A DNA stretch of 64,000 nt from Ianthella basta. Taxonomy: Eukaryota; Porifera; Demospongiae; Verongiida; Ianthellidae. The stretch is taken from NCBI GenBank assembly GCA_964019415.1, contig OZ025872.1, positions 5,545,822-5,609,821 on the forward strand, given 5' to 3'. The notes beneath the pieces were generated by a model, which was not told where the DNA came from, did not search any database, and was given only the letters and a program-made list of their open reading frames with translations. A program made the translations under genes and the position numbers. Positions 1 to 55,957 of the stretch are shown piece after piece; position 1 is the first letter of the stretch, and each line of letters begins with the position of its first letter.

Positions 1-1
1 C

Positions 2-118
2 CATAAGAAGGATGAAGGTTCCTACACCATACTGCACTTTGCAGCCCAGTATGGTCACTCTGAGGTGGCACGCTACCTGATTCAGGAAATGAAGATGGAC
101 CCCCAGGACAGGGACAAG
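2..118 (+). CDS. Gene A exon: ankyrin repeat (5' truncated by window)
   Basis: Frame begins at base 2 and shows the ankyrin core ILHFAAQYGHSEVARYLI, followed by a GTATGT donor at 119. It is homologous to the second half of the exon at 38202-38405. Confidence 0.85.
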
Positions 119-1508
119 GTATGTGGAGTGGCAGTGAACTGGGACAATGACTTGTGTTTTGAGGGACCTATCCACTGTTTGTACATAGTATGCATGTGTG
201 CGCTTAGTTGCGCCTTAGTTGTACAGAAATATATAGAGAAATTTCTGTACAATCTAGCAAGATTTGAAATGATGTATGTTGGTGGCCCATACATACATGT
301 ACAAGCTGTACATGCATCCAGAGCTGTGGATTAACTTTGGATGTCACTTTTTGAAAGCATCCCGATTGGTGCGGGTCATAGCCATCATGCAATCTGTTTT
401 CACATCTCTTCAGTCTGTCATATACTGACACGAGTGATTGTTGGGCATGCACCGCAATTTTGGCCATTTTATGCAATTCCCTCTCTTTGTTCGTATGTGA
501 TGCATAGTGTGGGAATTCCCTTCTTCCTTTTGAGTTACTTGTAACATGGGACAACTGTGTGTGTAGTACAAAGGTGCTCAAGTGTGGAGTCCTGAGCAGC
601 TGTCATCATCCCAGTTTCTACCATCATAAGCACTTCTCTCATGGCTGCAGTATTTGCATATGCATGTGGTTATGTTCACTGCTGCAAAGATAGTTTACAT
701 GTACCATGAACCGTGTGGTGTCATTATATTTTTGTGCGTAAGAAATGGCTCAGTGGTAGTGATTTGTACATGACTATGGCTTAAGTCAAATGACAAAAAT
801 GAAGGTTAGGGTAGGTAGGGAAGGTATAGTAAATATTATGAACCACATCTCAGAAGACCTGAGTGGTGCTGCGCAACATGAGTGATTGTCAGTTGGGACA
901 GTAATTGTTGCCATTTTATAGAATTCCCTCTCTTTGTTTGTACAATATGCATGTGATGTATTGCCTTCTGCCTTTGGAGGGTGCATGGTTGGTTACTTGT
1001 AACATGGGACGACTGTGTGTGTATGTAGTACAGCGGAGCTCAAGTGTGGTGTCCTGACCAGCTGTCATGATCATGAAGCATCCTAAATTCTACCATCATA
1101 ACCACTTCTCTCAATCCTAAAGTGTTTGCAAATGCATGTGGTTATGTACTCTGCTAGCAAACATTGTTTGCATATCCTGCTTTGCTGTCACGTTCTTCTA
1201 AGCTACCATGGCTACACATGTGGCTGCGCGTGATATGTGAATCGAGAAGCCAAATTGTAGCACTCAATATACTAATCTCCATCGGTCATGAAGATAGTGT
1301 TCCTGTAGTTTATATATAGACTGAACAGAGCAGATTATCTGCATATTCTTATTTACTTACAATGATTTGTCAAGCCCTACGTATATATCTACACCTACCA
1401 CGTACAACGCAATGACAAATCTACATTATCATACACACAGATGTGATAGGCACATCTACGTATGTATGTATGCACACACGTGCACACACATGCATACGCT
1501 CACACACA

Positions 1509-1582
<74 letters not shown>

Positions 1583-4417
1583 ATATAATACTCTCCCTCT
1601 GCTCAGAGGATGCTTGGTCTATTCTTTGATGTATGTACTGTGGAATGTACAAGATGAAGCTAGCTACTTCGTACAAATTTCAGGGATACTTTGTACGAAG
1701 TTTGCAAAGTACGAACTTCACTTGGTAACGTAATTTCCGTAACTACCGCATGTACGTATACACTCAATGCAGTATAGTGCCCTCACCATGTATGTGTGGT
1801 GGTAGTGAAGCAGGGACAGTATGTGGTGTTCTGAGAGACCTCTCCACTGTCTGCAGTATGTGTGTGCACTGTGTTAAGTTGTACTGAACCTGAGTCTCTT
1901 GTGTACAAACTGACCAGACTTGGAATCATTATGAAGTGTTTGTTATGACCCTACCTGGAATGGCACCCCACTGCTGCACACTCACTTTTGTAATCCTTTT
2001 TTTCCTTTAGCAGTGCCATGCATCCTCTGGTTGCACTTACATCCAGAACTGTATTTGAAATAATCTGGGTATAATTTATCTTTTTCCTAAGCATTCTGAC
2101 ACAACAGAGCAATGGTTGTGCCACCATATGGAACATATCCACTACGAAATATCATCTGTTTTGTGATGTAGTCAACATCTAAACTGTGCGGGTGATGTCC
2201 AGTTTATTGGGAATCTTGGAGCATCTGTTTTGCACATCTATAAAATGACTTCCAAAGGAAGGCACATCTAAGTCTATGACTGTGTATATTGCTACACTTG
2301 CCTGCTCATCAGATGTGAAGGGAATTTAGACAGTTAATGAGTAAGATCTGTGGTATGTGTGTCATGTATACCTCACATCTAGCATCCTCATGTCTGTGTT
2401 TGTACACTTGACTGTCCTTTATTGAAGGGGTGAGAACTGTAATCTGTATACCAGTGGCACTTTATGGCCTGGGCATTGTCCTTCACCAATTCACTCCTCG
2501 CTGGAGGACCTTACTGTCCACTAGAGCTACAGGTTACAAGTACTCTTGCATGTCAATTGATAACATTAGTTAACCTACTGTGCGTATTAACATGTACCCA
2601 CTTTAACCTGCCTCAGTCTAGTGTGCTATACCCTCCCCACCACAAGGTCCTGCCTCATGCAGTGGCCTGGGGAGGGAGGGTCTAATTTGCTGGTCTGCCC
2701 TCACTCTGCACACAACTTGCACATTCTTCTACATAGATGTTATCTGTGTGATGTGATTAATCTGTGTGGTGTGGGTGGTGTGGGTGGTGTGGGTGGTGTG
2801 TGGTGTGCGCACGTTCACAAGCACACATATACATACACGCATGTACTAACATTTCTGTCCCTTTCACAGTGGGGCTTCACTGCACTGCTCAGAGCTGCTT
2901 ATTATGGACATGCTGAGCTGGTTAGGATGTTGTTGCAAGAGTTCGGCTGTTCGCTGGATGAAGTGGAAAATGTGAGTGTGCCTTCCAGTGTTCAGTACTA
3001 TCCATAGATACATCTGATAACTAATGTAGTAATGCCATGATTTCTAATGTCACAGTAAGTAACCACAGAGTGTTTGGTCTACATTGATGGATGTACTATG
3101 GTACCAATATGTAACATGAAGTGCCTGTTGTACAACTGAGAGGTGGTTTAGCTGTATGTTGGGTACATTGTAATGGATTGCAACTGATCACTTGGTATTA
3201 ATCACATGTTCACAGGATGGCTGGACGGCTGTCCTGTGTGCAGCGAAAGAGGGTCAACTTAACATGCTGAGAGAACTGGTAGAACTTCACGGAGCAGACT
3301 TGTACCACAAGGCAAAGGTGAGTGACGGATCATTCTGTGTGTGATCAGATTATGGTTCACTTCTTCCAAGTGTGCTTGTATTCTCTATTTCATACATATT
3401 TTCCACATAGCATCAGATTAGTACGTAGCTCGAGAAAGTATGACTGGTATTGCATTTAATATCACTGTAACACTTGAACATAATAACTATGGTGTGTGCA
3501 CAGCAATAGTTAAAATGCAATGTATGCCCTCCGATATGTGCACAGCATAGCACAGTATAGTGACAGCCTCTTTAGAGAGACCAGTCGTTGTATCCATTGC
3601 ACCCACACACACCCAGGGGAGGTTCTACTAATGTAACACCTACAGCACTTCAAAGATGACATTATGCCAAACAATCCTCTTGGGGAATCTCCCCTCTCCT
3701 GCTCCTTTCCCCTTTGTGCAGATTTGATTGTACGTACCTGTACTGTATTACTAGTGGTGTGATCTGGTGCTGAGGATACAGTGGTTTTAGCGTTTCTAGT
3801 CCTGATTGACTTTGTGCAAACATGTAAATATAGTATTGGAAAGGTAGAGTGCAAGTGATTCAAACGTAGATTAGCACCTGTGAATCTACCTTTCAAATAC
3901 TTTGTTCACATGATCAAGTAAAAGCACATAAGTCGATTGGGACTGCAAACCATATAATCACTGCATGTTTGGCGGCTGTGATGGATGTGTTTGGGATGTA
4001 TATCATGTGACCTGTCCATGTTGTTATGGTTTGGTGTGTGTGATTTACATTACCTGTTTGTTATCTGTCGTGTCCTGAGCCATCACTCTGGGACTACTAC
4101 ATATACTGTCTGTATGTAGCTACATGATGCACTGTATAGTGTACCTCATGTGCATGTTAATTGTGCTGTTCTCATGTATTGATATCAACATAAGTGTTTT
4201 CATCTTACACTAACAGGATGGTTGCAATGCCCTACACCTTGCTGCTTGGAATGGACGCCTGGAAACAGTGAAATACCTCCTTCCCAAATTTGGTGAAAAG
4301 ATGTTTGACAGGAATAACAATGGCAACACATGTCTGGACGAGGCCATTCAACAACAGAAGCAAGATGTGGTGGACTGGCTTCTTCAGGAGGGTGGGTTTG
4401 CCACCCATCGGCAGTAG
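2..4417 (+). CDS. Gene A: 3' end of an ankyrin-repeat gene (5' end outside window)
   Basis: Four recognised exons at 2-118, 2870-2971, 3216-3317 and 4217-4417 read in one phase-0 frame and encode consecutive ankyrin repeats, helix-turn-helix modules that bind other proteins. The exon at 2-118 is a truncated version of the 204-bp two-repeat exon seen at 38202 and 63417. The last exon matches 54464-54664 codon by codon, but its third base triplet from the splice junction reads TAG where the paralogue has CAG, so translation stops at 4415-4417 just before a good GTGAGC donor. This could be a genuine C-terminus or an inactivating change. Effector domains, if any, lie upstream of the window. The ankyrin assignment is firm; completeness and activity are unknown. 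Confidence 0.8.
1499..1580. repeat. (CA)n microsatellite
   Basis: About 80 bases of nearly pure CA. Its right flank recurs after the CA tracts ending near 45362, 47870 and 50718, so the tract is part of a duplicated cassette. Confidence 0.97.
2870..2971 (+). CDS. Gene A exon: one 34-residue ankyrin repeat
   Basis: Acceptor TTTCACAG and donor GTGAGT bound exactly 102 bases, phase 0 on both sides. The core reads FTALLRAAYYGHAELVRMLL. Close relatives are the exons at 45764 and 51575. Confidence 0.88.
3216..3317 (+). CDS. Gene A exon: one 34-residue ankyrin repeat
   Basis: 102 bases, phase 0-0, acceptor TTCACAG, donor GTGAGT. It begins DGWTAVLCAAKEGQLNMLRE and is the counterpart of 51917-52018. 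Confidence 0.88.
4217..4417 (+). CDS. Gene A exon: last ankyrin repeats, ending in in-frame TAG
   Basis: Acceptor CACTAACAG. The frame opens DGCNALHLAAWNGRLETVKY and continues through a second repeat to HRQ and TAG at 4415-4417. The donor-like GTGAGC at 4418 is conserved with the paralogue at 54665, suggesting the ancestor was spliced onward and the stop is secondary. A possible downstream terminal exon homologous to 56436-56450 lies at 5306-5320. Confidence 0.8.
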   Translation, partial: DGCNALHLAAWNGRLETVKYLLPKFGEKMFDRNNNGNTCLDEAIQQQKQDVVDWLLQEGGFATHRQ

Positions 4418-6760
4418 GTGAGCACCCTCCAATCTGCAGTACTGAAGTGTTCCTCTACCACATCCAACCAATGTATGTACACCACACTGTGTACGTCACC
4501 GTCTACTGCCAGATGAGCTCCCACACAAAAAACTGGTGGTGGCTGGTCATGTAGACTTTATTGGTAATGGTGTGCCTTTTGTGCAAGCCCTGCCCCCACT
4601 CCTCCCCTTTGCACACCACTCATCTATCTGCACAACCTCCAGTTTCTTATGTTGTCACTCACCCAATGTACACAGTTAGAGTTGTACCAATATTAATTAC
4701 CCAAACTACAATATAGTCTGATATTCTCTAACGAGTAGTGACCGATGACGATAGCTGATCTGATAACCTCACACTTCTTGTACTGACAGCTGAGCTGAAG
4801 GGTTGTAAGAAAGTTAAATAAAATAATACAACAAAGAACAAAAGTAGCACAGCTCATGCAGATGATTATACTGTAGGTTTGCGACAATGATGTCATTGAA
4901 ATGGCCGACTAGCACCAAGGGTAAAGTGAGAGCAAGAATTCACTTGATTTGTGTTCCTAACAAGGAAAAACGTTTTTCAGCTTATGACCAAGTGCAAGTT
5001 TATCAATAGCACCCATGAAAACTGTAATCGGCTGATACTGATAGCCAATCCAATTCTCAGTGCAATTCTTCTGTATGTAGTGTTTGTAGTGCACAATTCT
5101 TTAATCTACTGTCCATATATAGTTACCTCATATATAGTGCCACCCACTGCCATTTGATGCATGGCTCATGGGAATGGGTGAAGATGGACAGAGTGTTTGT
5201 AGTAATTCTCTAGTTATGTCAGTTGTAGTGTACAGTTCAATGATGGAGTGTGTATGTGTAATCTCCCATCTCTCTCCCTTACCCCACACACTGCCACATG
5301 TGTAGAGTGGACCAATGTGAAGAAGACTTAACTGGCAGTTTCAGTTTGCATACTGACCTAGTTTTTAATTTGTATTAACTCTGTATTATAATTAGTTATT
5401 CATGTTATATACAAGACTCTGTTTTACAATTATAATTCATAATTAAGTATTATAGTAGATAGATTACAATAATTATAGGTAGTTTGTAGCATTATTGTGC
5501 TGTATTATGAAGAAGGTTGTATGGCGCGCGGTGATCGAGGGAGGCCAGTTGGCTTGCATGGGACGCCGTGTGCTACAAAGAGGGTGCACTCCATGCTAAT
5601 GTTGTCAGTGGAGCTAGGGTGACAATTTGTCTTGGGATCCGGACTTTGAACGTATGTACATGTATATATGCATGATTGATTGCACAACGATCAATGAATT
5701 AATCTATAATTATGAGGGGCTTATATAATTATTATAAGCCCCTCTCTTCTGTGAAACTAGAAGTTTTGGTATGTCATGTCCAGACCATATAAGGTATATA
5801 CATAAGGTGCATTGCATAATAGCTTTAATTTTGGTATGTCATGTCCATATATGGTACGCATGTACAGCTGTATTGTGCAATACCATTGTGCAATTGCATG
5901 CATGCTTGACGCAAGACGAGTCAGCATTCTGCAATGCTGCCTGCTTTCAGCGTCTTGCCCACTAGCTGTAGAGAATCCACTGGAAAAGCTACTGCCAGGA
6001 TAGTGAAGGTGACCTAGACACATTGGCTCACTGTCTACACAAGGACTGTGCGGGTCAGGTGTGAAGTGTGCTGTAGTTTGATGGCTCTATTATTATTTTT
6101 TGTTGCCGCTGATCAAAGTTGAATCGGTCCAGTAGCACTTCCCATACATGCGCTTCCATTGCACACCTTAATTTATGCAGATCCTTCTGTCTCAGCTAGC
6201 CATTATTCACCAACATACCCCTGCATATATACTCCCACTCACCCCCACAATGTTTTACTTTCGTCTAGTATAAATTTCAATCTGCATAATATTAGATGAG
6301 TGCATGCACTGTCAGCATTGTCATCCTGAATATGACCAATAATTATTGCAAATTAACCTGCATGCGCACATAAGTCCATCTGTGTACATACAGAAATGGC
6401 ATGGTTATATTACAATGTCATACATACAGTATAAATATTATGCTTGCATACAAAAATGTGAATTAATTAATTAATATGCATGGAATGCCAGTACCAATCG
6501 ATCAATTAACAATATAGGGGCGCCTTCGACGCCCCAAAAAAGCTAGGATCGTGTTGACTAATTCAACCCCACATCCACCCATACATACTTAAATTATACA
6601 CAATTGATTATAATTGATTGATGCATTTTTGCAATTTAATGGAACATGTGTTTTATATATATAATAGGTACAACATGCATGATTAAGTTAAAACAGAAAG
6701 TAGTAATGAAAGTGACAAAAATGGCAAATGACATGATGATACATTGTCAGGAAGTCGATT
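4418..6760. other. Non-coding stretch downstream of gene A
   Basis: No convincing exon seen beyond the candidate at 5306. The segment 5090-5340 resembles 56200-56500 downstream of gene B and is therefore part of the A/B duplication. A 12-13-base perfect inverted repeat at 5714-5744 (GAGGGGCTTATA with its complement) could form a hairpin. A short partial repeat (TTTGGTATGTCATGTCC) occurs at about 5764 and 5830. Confidence 0.6.
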
Positions 6761-6779
6761 AGTTAATCGCACTCCACCC

Positions 6780-7215
6780 AACCCTCGGACATTGCAAGGT
6801 CCACGGCACTCATGTCGATTTGGCCTGGGTGGTGATAGGATGACCGTGCACTCCTGAGGCATGGGATATCTGATCGCAGGAGGACAAAGCATCAAATTAA
6901 AGCAATTCCATCACATGCACCATGCCGTAGGTGGAGTGGTGTTTCTTGACATGCAGGGCTGCCAGCCTTTGGAAAAAGATGGTCTCACAGGGATCTGCTT
7001 CACCGGAGCAGGATATAGCTAGGGGTACAAAGGAGGCATGTTCTACTTCACGTATCCATTCTTCATACTAGTGCCTCTTCTCGCGTTCATGCCACCGATA
7101 GCAGGCTGCTGTGTCTGCAGAGTTCTGTTTGAGGGGGCGTAAGGGTTAAAAAACCCTCATCAAAAAATGCCTTCTCAAATCTTCCTCCCCAGAAGCCACT
7201 TGCTGCAACGTCTAG
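6780..7215 (-). mobile_element. Decayed retrotransposon pol-type fragment
   Basis: On the minus strand the frame around 7087-7215 reads DVAASGFWGGRFEKAFFD, and after frameshifts a segment near 6830-6870 reads LLRSDIPCLRS. These resemble a conserved C-terminal stretch I associate with reverse-transcriptase polyproteins common in sponge, cnidarian and mollusc genomes. Several frameshifts and stops lie between, so it is a dead remnant. Family assignment is from memory of the motif and is moderate. Confidence 0.45.
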
Positions 7216-7550
7216 TCTAGCTGGCATTGTCCTCAGTCGTAGCACTGTGAGTATATATGACATATATATATAGACATGCAGAGTCGCACCCAACAGTGCT
7301 TGCAGGCCTGCATATGTGTTTTGATTGATGCATACATAATAATATAATTGCAACATTCATTAATTCATCAAAATTACAATTGAGGTATGATTAACAGTCA
7401 AGCTCATCATCAGACACAATAATTAATTGATTAATCATCATGACATATTATGAGACATAACACATGTGACTACAATGAAACCAACAGCAGTGTCAGTGTG
7501 AGACATGACAAAAAGACAATTTCACTGATCATGAGTTGCAGTGACAGGGA

Positions 7551-17784
<10,234 letters not shown>

Positions 17785-17870
17785 CTGCAAGACATGCACT
17801 GAGCTTTATCCCTCCTCCAGAAATAAACACATACCACACAACCTTCTAATGCAAATTAACGTTAACGATC

Positions 17871-18590
17871 ACTGTTAAAAATTGGGAGTGACAATAACAC
17901 CCGAATTGATGTAAATTGGTTGCCACAGTGAGCACACCCTTTAACAGTGTGATGTTCACTCCACCCATGCAGTACACAACATACCATTATGGGAACAGTT
18001 TGTAAGAGAGTAAGCACTTAATGGTGCATTTCACTACAGATATGGTACATTACTTTAAAGATTTGAGTATGCGTAGTACACAGCATACCAACTGGCAGGA
18101 TAGTTTGTGGGTGATGGCATCCAGATCCCCTGCAAACATCGGTCATCTGGTGCCCCAGTGAACTTCACCAGGGAATACAGCATCCCTTGCAAACATCAGG
18201 CTTCTGGTGCCCCAGTGAACTTCACCGGGGAATATGGCATCCCCTGCAACACAATATACCTAATGGTACAATTAAAATGCACAAATGGCATACTATGTTT
18301 GAGGAGGTCCTCCCATTGTACACAACATATATACCATCAGGCGTAGCTGTGTCCTGGGTAGCTATGTACTTGGATATAGCTTGTATAGAATTCCAAATAA
18401 ACTCTTGTCATCATTAATTTTGGTTATGGAATACTTCAAAGTCTCTTAACCTATCAAATGACATGACATTGTGGATACTGGTGTCAGTGTGAATGTCACA
18501 TTAAAGAAATGGTATGACTGATCACACCCTTGGTGTGAGCACTGACTGGTGTGATCGTCACACCACATTTTTAACAGTGATGTAATTGGG
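17871..18590. mobile_element. Probable MITE with inverted ends
   Basis: ATCACTGTTAAAAAT near 17877 recurs inverted near 18570-18582, followed on both sides by imperfect GTGTGAC/ACACCC-rich arms of about 100 bases. No coding; it contains the 57-bp tandem repeat at 18116-18250. Confidence 0.4.
18116..18250. repeat. 57-bp tandem repeat, ~2.3 copies
   Basis: TGCCCCAGTGAACTTCACC occurs at 18151 and 18208, and GCATCCC(C/T)TGCAA recurs with the same spacing. Related single motifs occur near 19180. Confidence 0.8.
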
Positions 18591-20129
18591 TGTGACGTCC
18601 GTTTCCGGACGTTCGATCTCGGCCGTGTAGTGCTCGATTCTTGATAATTAATTTGGTATGTACATGTATGGAGCAGTGGAATGGAACATTGCACACAGTG
18701 CTGGAAACGGAAGGGTCGCTTAGCTCAAATGTTATTCAACTAAATGTTTACCCTCTGGAATCATATGAAAACGGATGGAGGGCATGTGTTTCCAGCCGGT
18801 AGTACTGCTACCAATTATATTCCATAGTTAGCTGGGTACATTAATGCTCTGCTCAAAGCCAAAGTTATGATCGAAACTTCGTCATGACGAGCGAACTTGA
18901 CTCTGTAGAATTGGAATGTTGGGTCATGAATAACCATAAACCTTTTCTACAATCCAATAGCAGCAATTCCAATTAGTGGCCTGTTTATCGACCATTTCTG
19001 GTGTGTTTCTGTCTACCTTTGCATTATCGGAGCTCTGTGAGAGTGAATTATGTGGAGACCTCAAAGATCTGAAGTTGCATAGCCAACCCGCTTCTTTGAG
19101 TTTCTCGCCATTTATTTTATACATTTCGTCATTAGGGTGCCCCTGTCCACCCTGTCCCCACTTTAAGTTCCCACAGTGAAGTTCACTCCGGGGTGCTAGA
19201 CATCCAATATGTTTAGTGTTAGTTTAGTGTACCATATTCCCCAGTAGATTGCATTTGGTGTGCCAGATATTCTATGTTTGAGGGGATGCCATATTCCCCA
19301 GTAAATTCTAATGCATGCTTTCAGAGGATGTCATGTTCACCCAGAACCAGATCTATTTGGCAGTGAATTGAACTGTTTTCATCATATTTATTATATGTTT
19401 CTATGGCTTATATTACATCTACACTGTCATGTATCACAGTGAATCGTTGGCTATCAGTGGCTATGCTTGTGACAGGTCATATGATGTGAATTGGAATTAA
19501 TGTATAACATAATAATTATATAATATTGTACTTACTTGACACAACATACATAACTGTATGAAACACGTGCAGGTACAATCAAACAAAGTCCCAATGTTGT
19601 GTGTGAAAGTGCATTTATTCATAAGTCTCGCTCTGCTTGGAGTCAAGCTTATACTATTTAACTCTACCCTGTAACTACAGTGCAAGCTGCATAAAATATT
19701 CAGTTTTAGTTCTTGCACTTCCTTTTCTATTCATGTAATTGTAATCCACTGTCCACACTGCTCAATATACTGTAGAGCTTGTTCCCATGTCACATAATAT
19801 TGAAGTAGAAGTGCGTGCACAACATTGTCACCTTTGCAATTTAGTATGCAGTAATAATTCTATATAGTTTCATTTTGTATAGAGTTCTTCTAAATTATAT
19901 CTTCTTGGGTATAAAGTTGACAATGTCATCGGTTCTTGGTCATTATAGTACTATTGTGACAAGAATAATATTCATATTTAATGATATTCAAATGATATTC
20001 ATTGATCACATGCAATGACATGATTGTATGATTTAAAGTGCCATGAGTCTTGCAGATCAAGTTTATGATAAAGCTGTAGGTTCTTAGTAGAGGGAGTAGA
20101 ATTGGATCTCCTCAGTAGCTGTCAGTCTC

Positions 20130-21460
20130 ACATCCCATCTCCCTCATCCACACTCAGGATAATAGTTCGAGAGCCCTGTGCACAATTGGAGCAGTACGGG
20201 TGGGGCAGGGAGGGGCTAGCAGGCTAGGCCAGCTATTGAGCTTAAGCAATACAACCAACTCACACCTTCCCCTTCTGAACAGTAATGGAAATACAGCACA
20301 CTCAACTTTATACTCTTCACTACAGCAGTCCTGTTGTTGTACTGAGGGCCCTTGGGGGAGACTCAGAGGGAGGGAAGAAGGGAACACTGAAGGGCACTTT
20401 CGTACATAGATATATATGAACACTTGGACCACACACTGCAGCCAGCTCATTGGATAGATTGTGATGATGGCTTCACTGTTCAATGAGTAAGGTCTCATCT
20501 GTGAACACACAGGAGATAGGAGGAGAGAAGGAAATTGATATATTGACTTTATCCCCCTATAGCTAGCTGTCTAATTTTCTACCTCTTCAGACAAACTTCA
20601 AGCTGAATCACATAATTGTCTATGCCATTACCACAGCTAACTCCCTTCCCAACTCTCTTTCCCTCTCCCTCCTGTCCCCTCCCCTCACATCCAAACCCTA
20701 CTTCACACACAAGCACCACACATGCACACCTCAACCACACAATTAACGTATATGGACACATCAGTTCTTGCATCACATGGTCATGAAATAATCACCACTT
20801 GGTCTATATATCCCAAACTGTCCCAAACTGTCCCAAAGGTGCCCTGAATAGAGAGGTCTCACTGCATGTTATCTTTACAGCTTTGTGGTGCGCTGAGACT
20901 GGCATACATACACTGTTCTTCAGAGTAGTGGGCTGTAGCACAGCAGTGAGGTTCCCATGCAGTTGGGAAGGTGAATGCTGAGGCCTGGAACAGGACAGGT
21001 TGTACACACCAGTACAGGGCCACTTGCTGATCTGCTCCACACAGCCACGAGGTGCTGTGTCTGCACAGCAAAGGGCTCTGTGGAGGGATGCAGCAGAGAA
21101 TGTCAAAGGAGGAGGCATGCATGAAGGAAACCGTCAACAATTCCATGTTTAACTACTCTGAACATGTGCAGTCATTGTTCTGTCACTGTCAACACACCCC
21201 AACAATCATTGTACACTGCCAATAAATACAGCTTTGAGTCAGTATTGTCAGTAATAAAACCTACCCACTGTGAATGGCCTGATAAATGTGGTAGCGACTA
21301 CTCACCAAGTGCCTTCCACTGTACCCTGTTGAGACTCCACACAGCCAGTCCATGTACACCTTGCTCCAGAGCGCACATGCATGGGCACTTGAGTGAAGAT
21401 TTCTTTGTGAAACCTCCTTGATCCAGATCGGCCTTCACGACAGTAAACCAGCTGGAAGGC
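20130..21460 (-). other. Conserved minus-strand block of candidate exons, frame unresolved
   Basis: Segments bounded by plausible acceptors and donors occur at about 21306-21453 (donor GTGAGT), 20940-21090 (donor GTATGT), 20270-20340 and 20130-20190. The block is duplicated in decayed form at 56.9-59.1 kb. One reading of the last segments gives a stop at the same place in both copies (ALELLS versus ALELLF). Joining the first two segments in the frame YAFQLVYCREGRSGSRR gives an immediate TGA, and the alternative frame terminates later, so I cannot choose a protein. It may be a small Cys-containing gene divergent from gene B, or a transcribed remnant. Confidence 0.35.
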
Positions 21461-21541
21461 ATACACGATGTCACTGAATTGACGCCTAGAGACATCCCAA
21501 GGAATCTCGATGACGTCACAGCTACCCCACCCCCGCACAAA

Positions 21542-54664
<33,123 letters not shown>

Positions 54665-54976
54665 GTGAGCACCCTCCAATCTGCAGTGCTGAAGTGTTCC
54701 TCTACCACATCCAACCAATGTATGTACACCACATGTATCACCATCTACCACCAGATGAGCTCACTCTGAAGTAACTGGTGGTGTCAGACTGTATTGGTAA
54801 TGGTGTGTCCTTTGTCCAAGCCACGCCCCCACTCCTCCCCATGGCAGCACTACTTCTCTACATGCACAACCTCTAGATTCTTATAATTATAGAATTTATA
54901 GAAATGTTCTACTAAATAGTAAAGAATGTAGGGATGGCACAAAAACTACAGAAACAAGTAAAGGCTGTTACACGTA

Positions 54977-55593
54977 TAGTCTGACGTAGCCCAGACCCAC
55001 TTCCAGCCATTTCATATTGCGCAAAGGGCAGGAAGTGGGTCTGGTAGATTTCATATGCGAGGCTGTTTCCTCCCACGCAGTACGGTAGGTGTGAAAATTA
55101 TAACTTCACACCCACAAGTGGGCTTACAACTATAGCCACCGACGTTGGCATCGTGTACCCTCGTACGCGATCGTGTACAGCTGGCAAAAGGCCGTAAATA
55201 AGAGACTCGCTGAAGCCAGTCGGCAGTGACACGCAGACATCTTTTCCTGATACGAACTCGTCAATCGCTAGCAACTGCTCCTCCTTCAGCTTCTCATAGC
55301 CGTGCTCCTTCGCAACTTCGGCGATCAGCACTCGTTTACCACCTCCGACGCTCTCTCGTTTACCACCTCTGACGCTCTCTCGTTCACCACCTATGACGCT
55401 TGCTTCGACCATCTTCGTTTGCACCAAACTAATCTACAGCTAGCGTCGGCGAATATCAAAGCGTCATTAACATTTCACGCCCACCGATTCCCGGGGGTAT
55501 TGAACATCGACACCTGGCAAATCTACCAGGCCCACTTCCTGCCCTTTGCGCAATATAAAATGGCTGGAAGTGGGTCTGGGCTACGTCAGACTA
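54977..55593 (-). mobile_element. TIR element carrying a RecQ-helicase-like fragment
   Basis: Terminal inverted repeats of about 85 bases (54977-55060 and 55510-55593) start TAGTCTGACGTAGCCCAGAC and include CATTTYATATTGCGCAAAGG. TA borders GTCTGACG at both ends. The interior is a captured or remnant helicase segment and no transposase is seen. Confidence 0.82.
55098..55427 (-). pseudogene. RecQ-like helicase N-terminal fragment
   Basis: 109 codons: three tandem Gly-Gly-x-Arg-Glu-Ser-Val units, then LKEEQLLAIDEFVSGKDV (RecQ motif 0-like), SLPTGFSESLIYGLLP (Walker A position) and VAIVVSPL (motif Ia region). The Walker A Lys of the RecQ consensus is replaced (GFSES instead of GxGKS), so it should not bind ATP normally. 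It ends before the DEAH motif. Confidence 0.75.
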
Positions 55594-55957
55594 CAGGGAT
55601 GTAGGACTATAAGGTGCAACATTCTTACCTGCATGTAGGGACCATGGTTAATGCTCCACTGTGTGACAGCCTTTACTGGTTTCTGTTTCTCCTTGTGCCA
55701 TCCCTGCATCCTTACTAGTAATTTTGTGTAGAAAATTTGTATTAATTCTATAAGATATTGAGGGAACAGTAGGCGAAAAGCTGCCGGTCGTCAACGTCAT
55801 TGTGAAATAGCATCTAGCACATAACAATGTCTCTGAGTACTCCCGGTAGCGGTAATGAGTGACGCTTGCTCATTTCTAACCTACAAAAGAATTCAGTTCA
55901 GTTAGCTTGCAGTAGTTTCATCTTGGAATTAGTTCGATAGCTAATTTTGTTTGTCAG

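Noticed and set aside
3510..3896. 128-codon minus-strand frame in a gene A intron
   Set aside because: The paralogous intron region near 52.2 kb does not keep the frame, so it is not coding.
5757..6023. Open frames on both strands around 5.8-6.0 kb
   Set aside because: No similarity, no paired splice signals and high AT; treated as chance.
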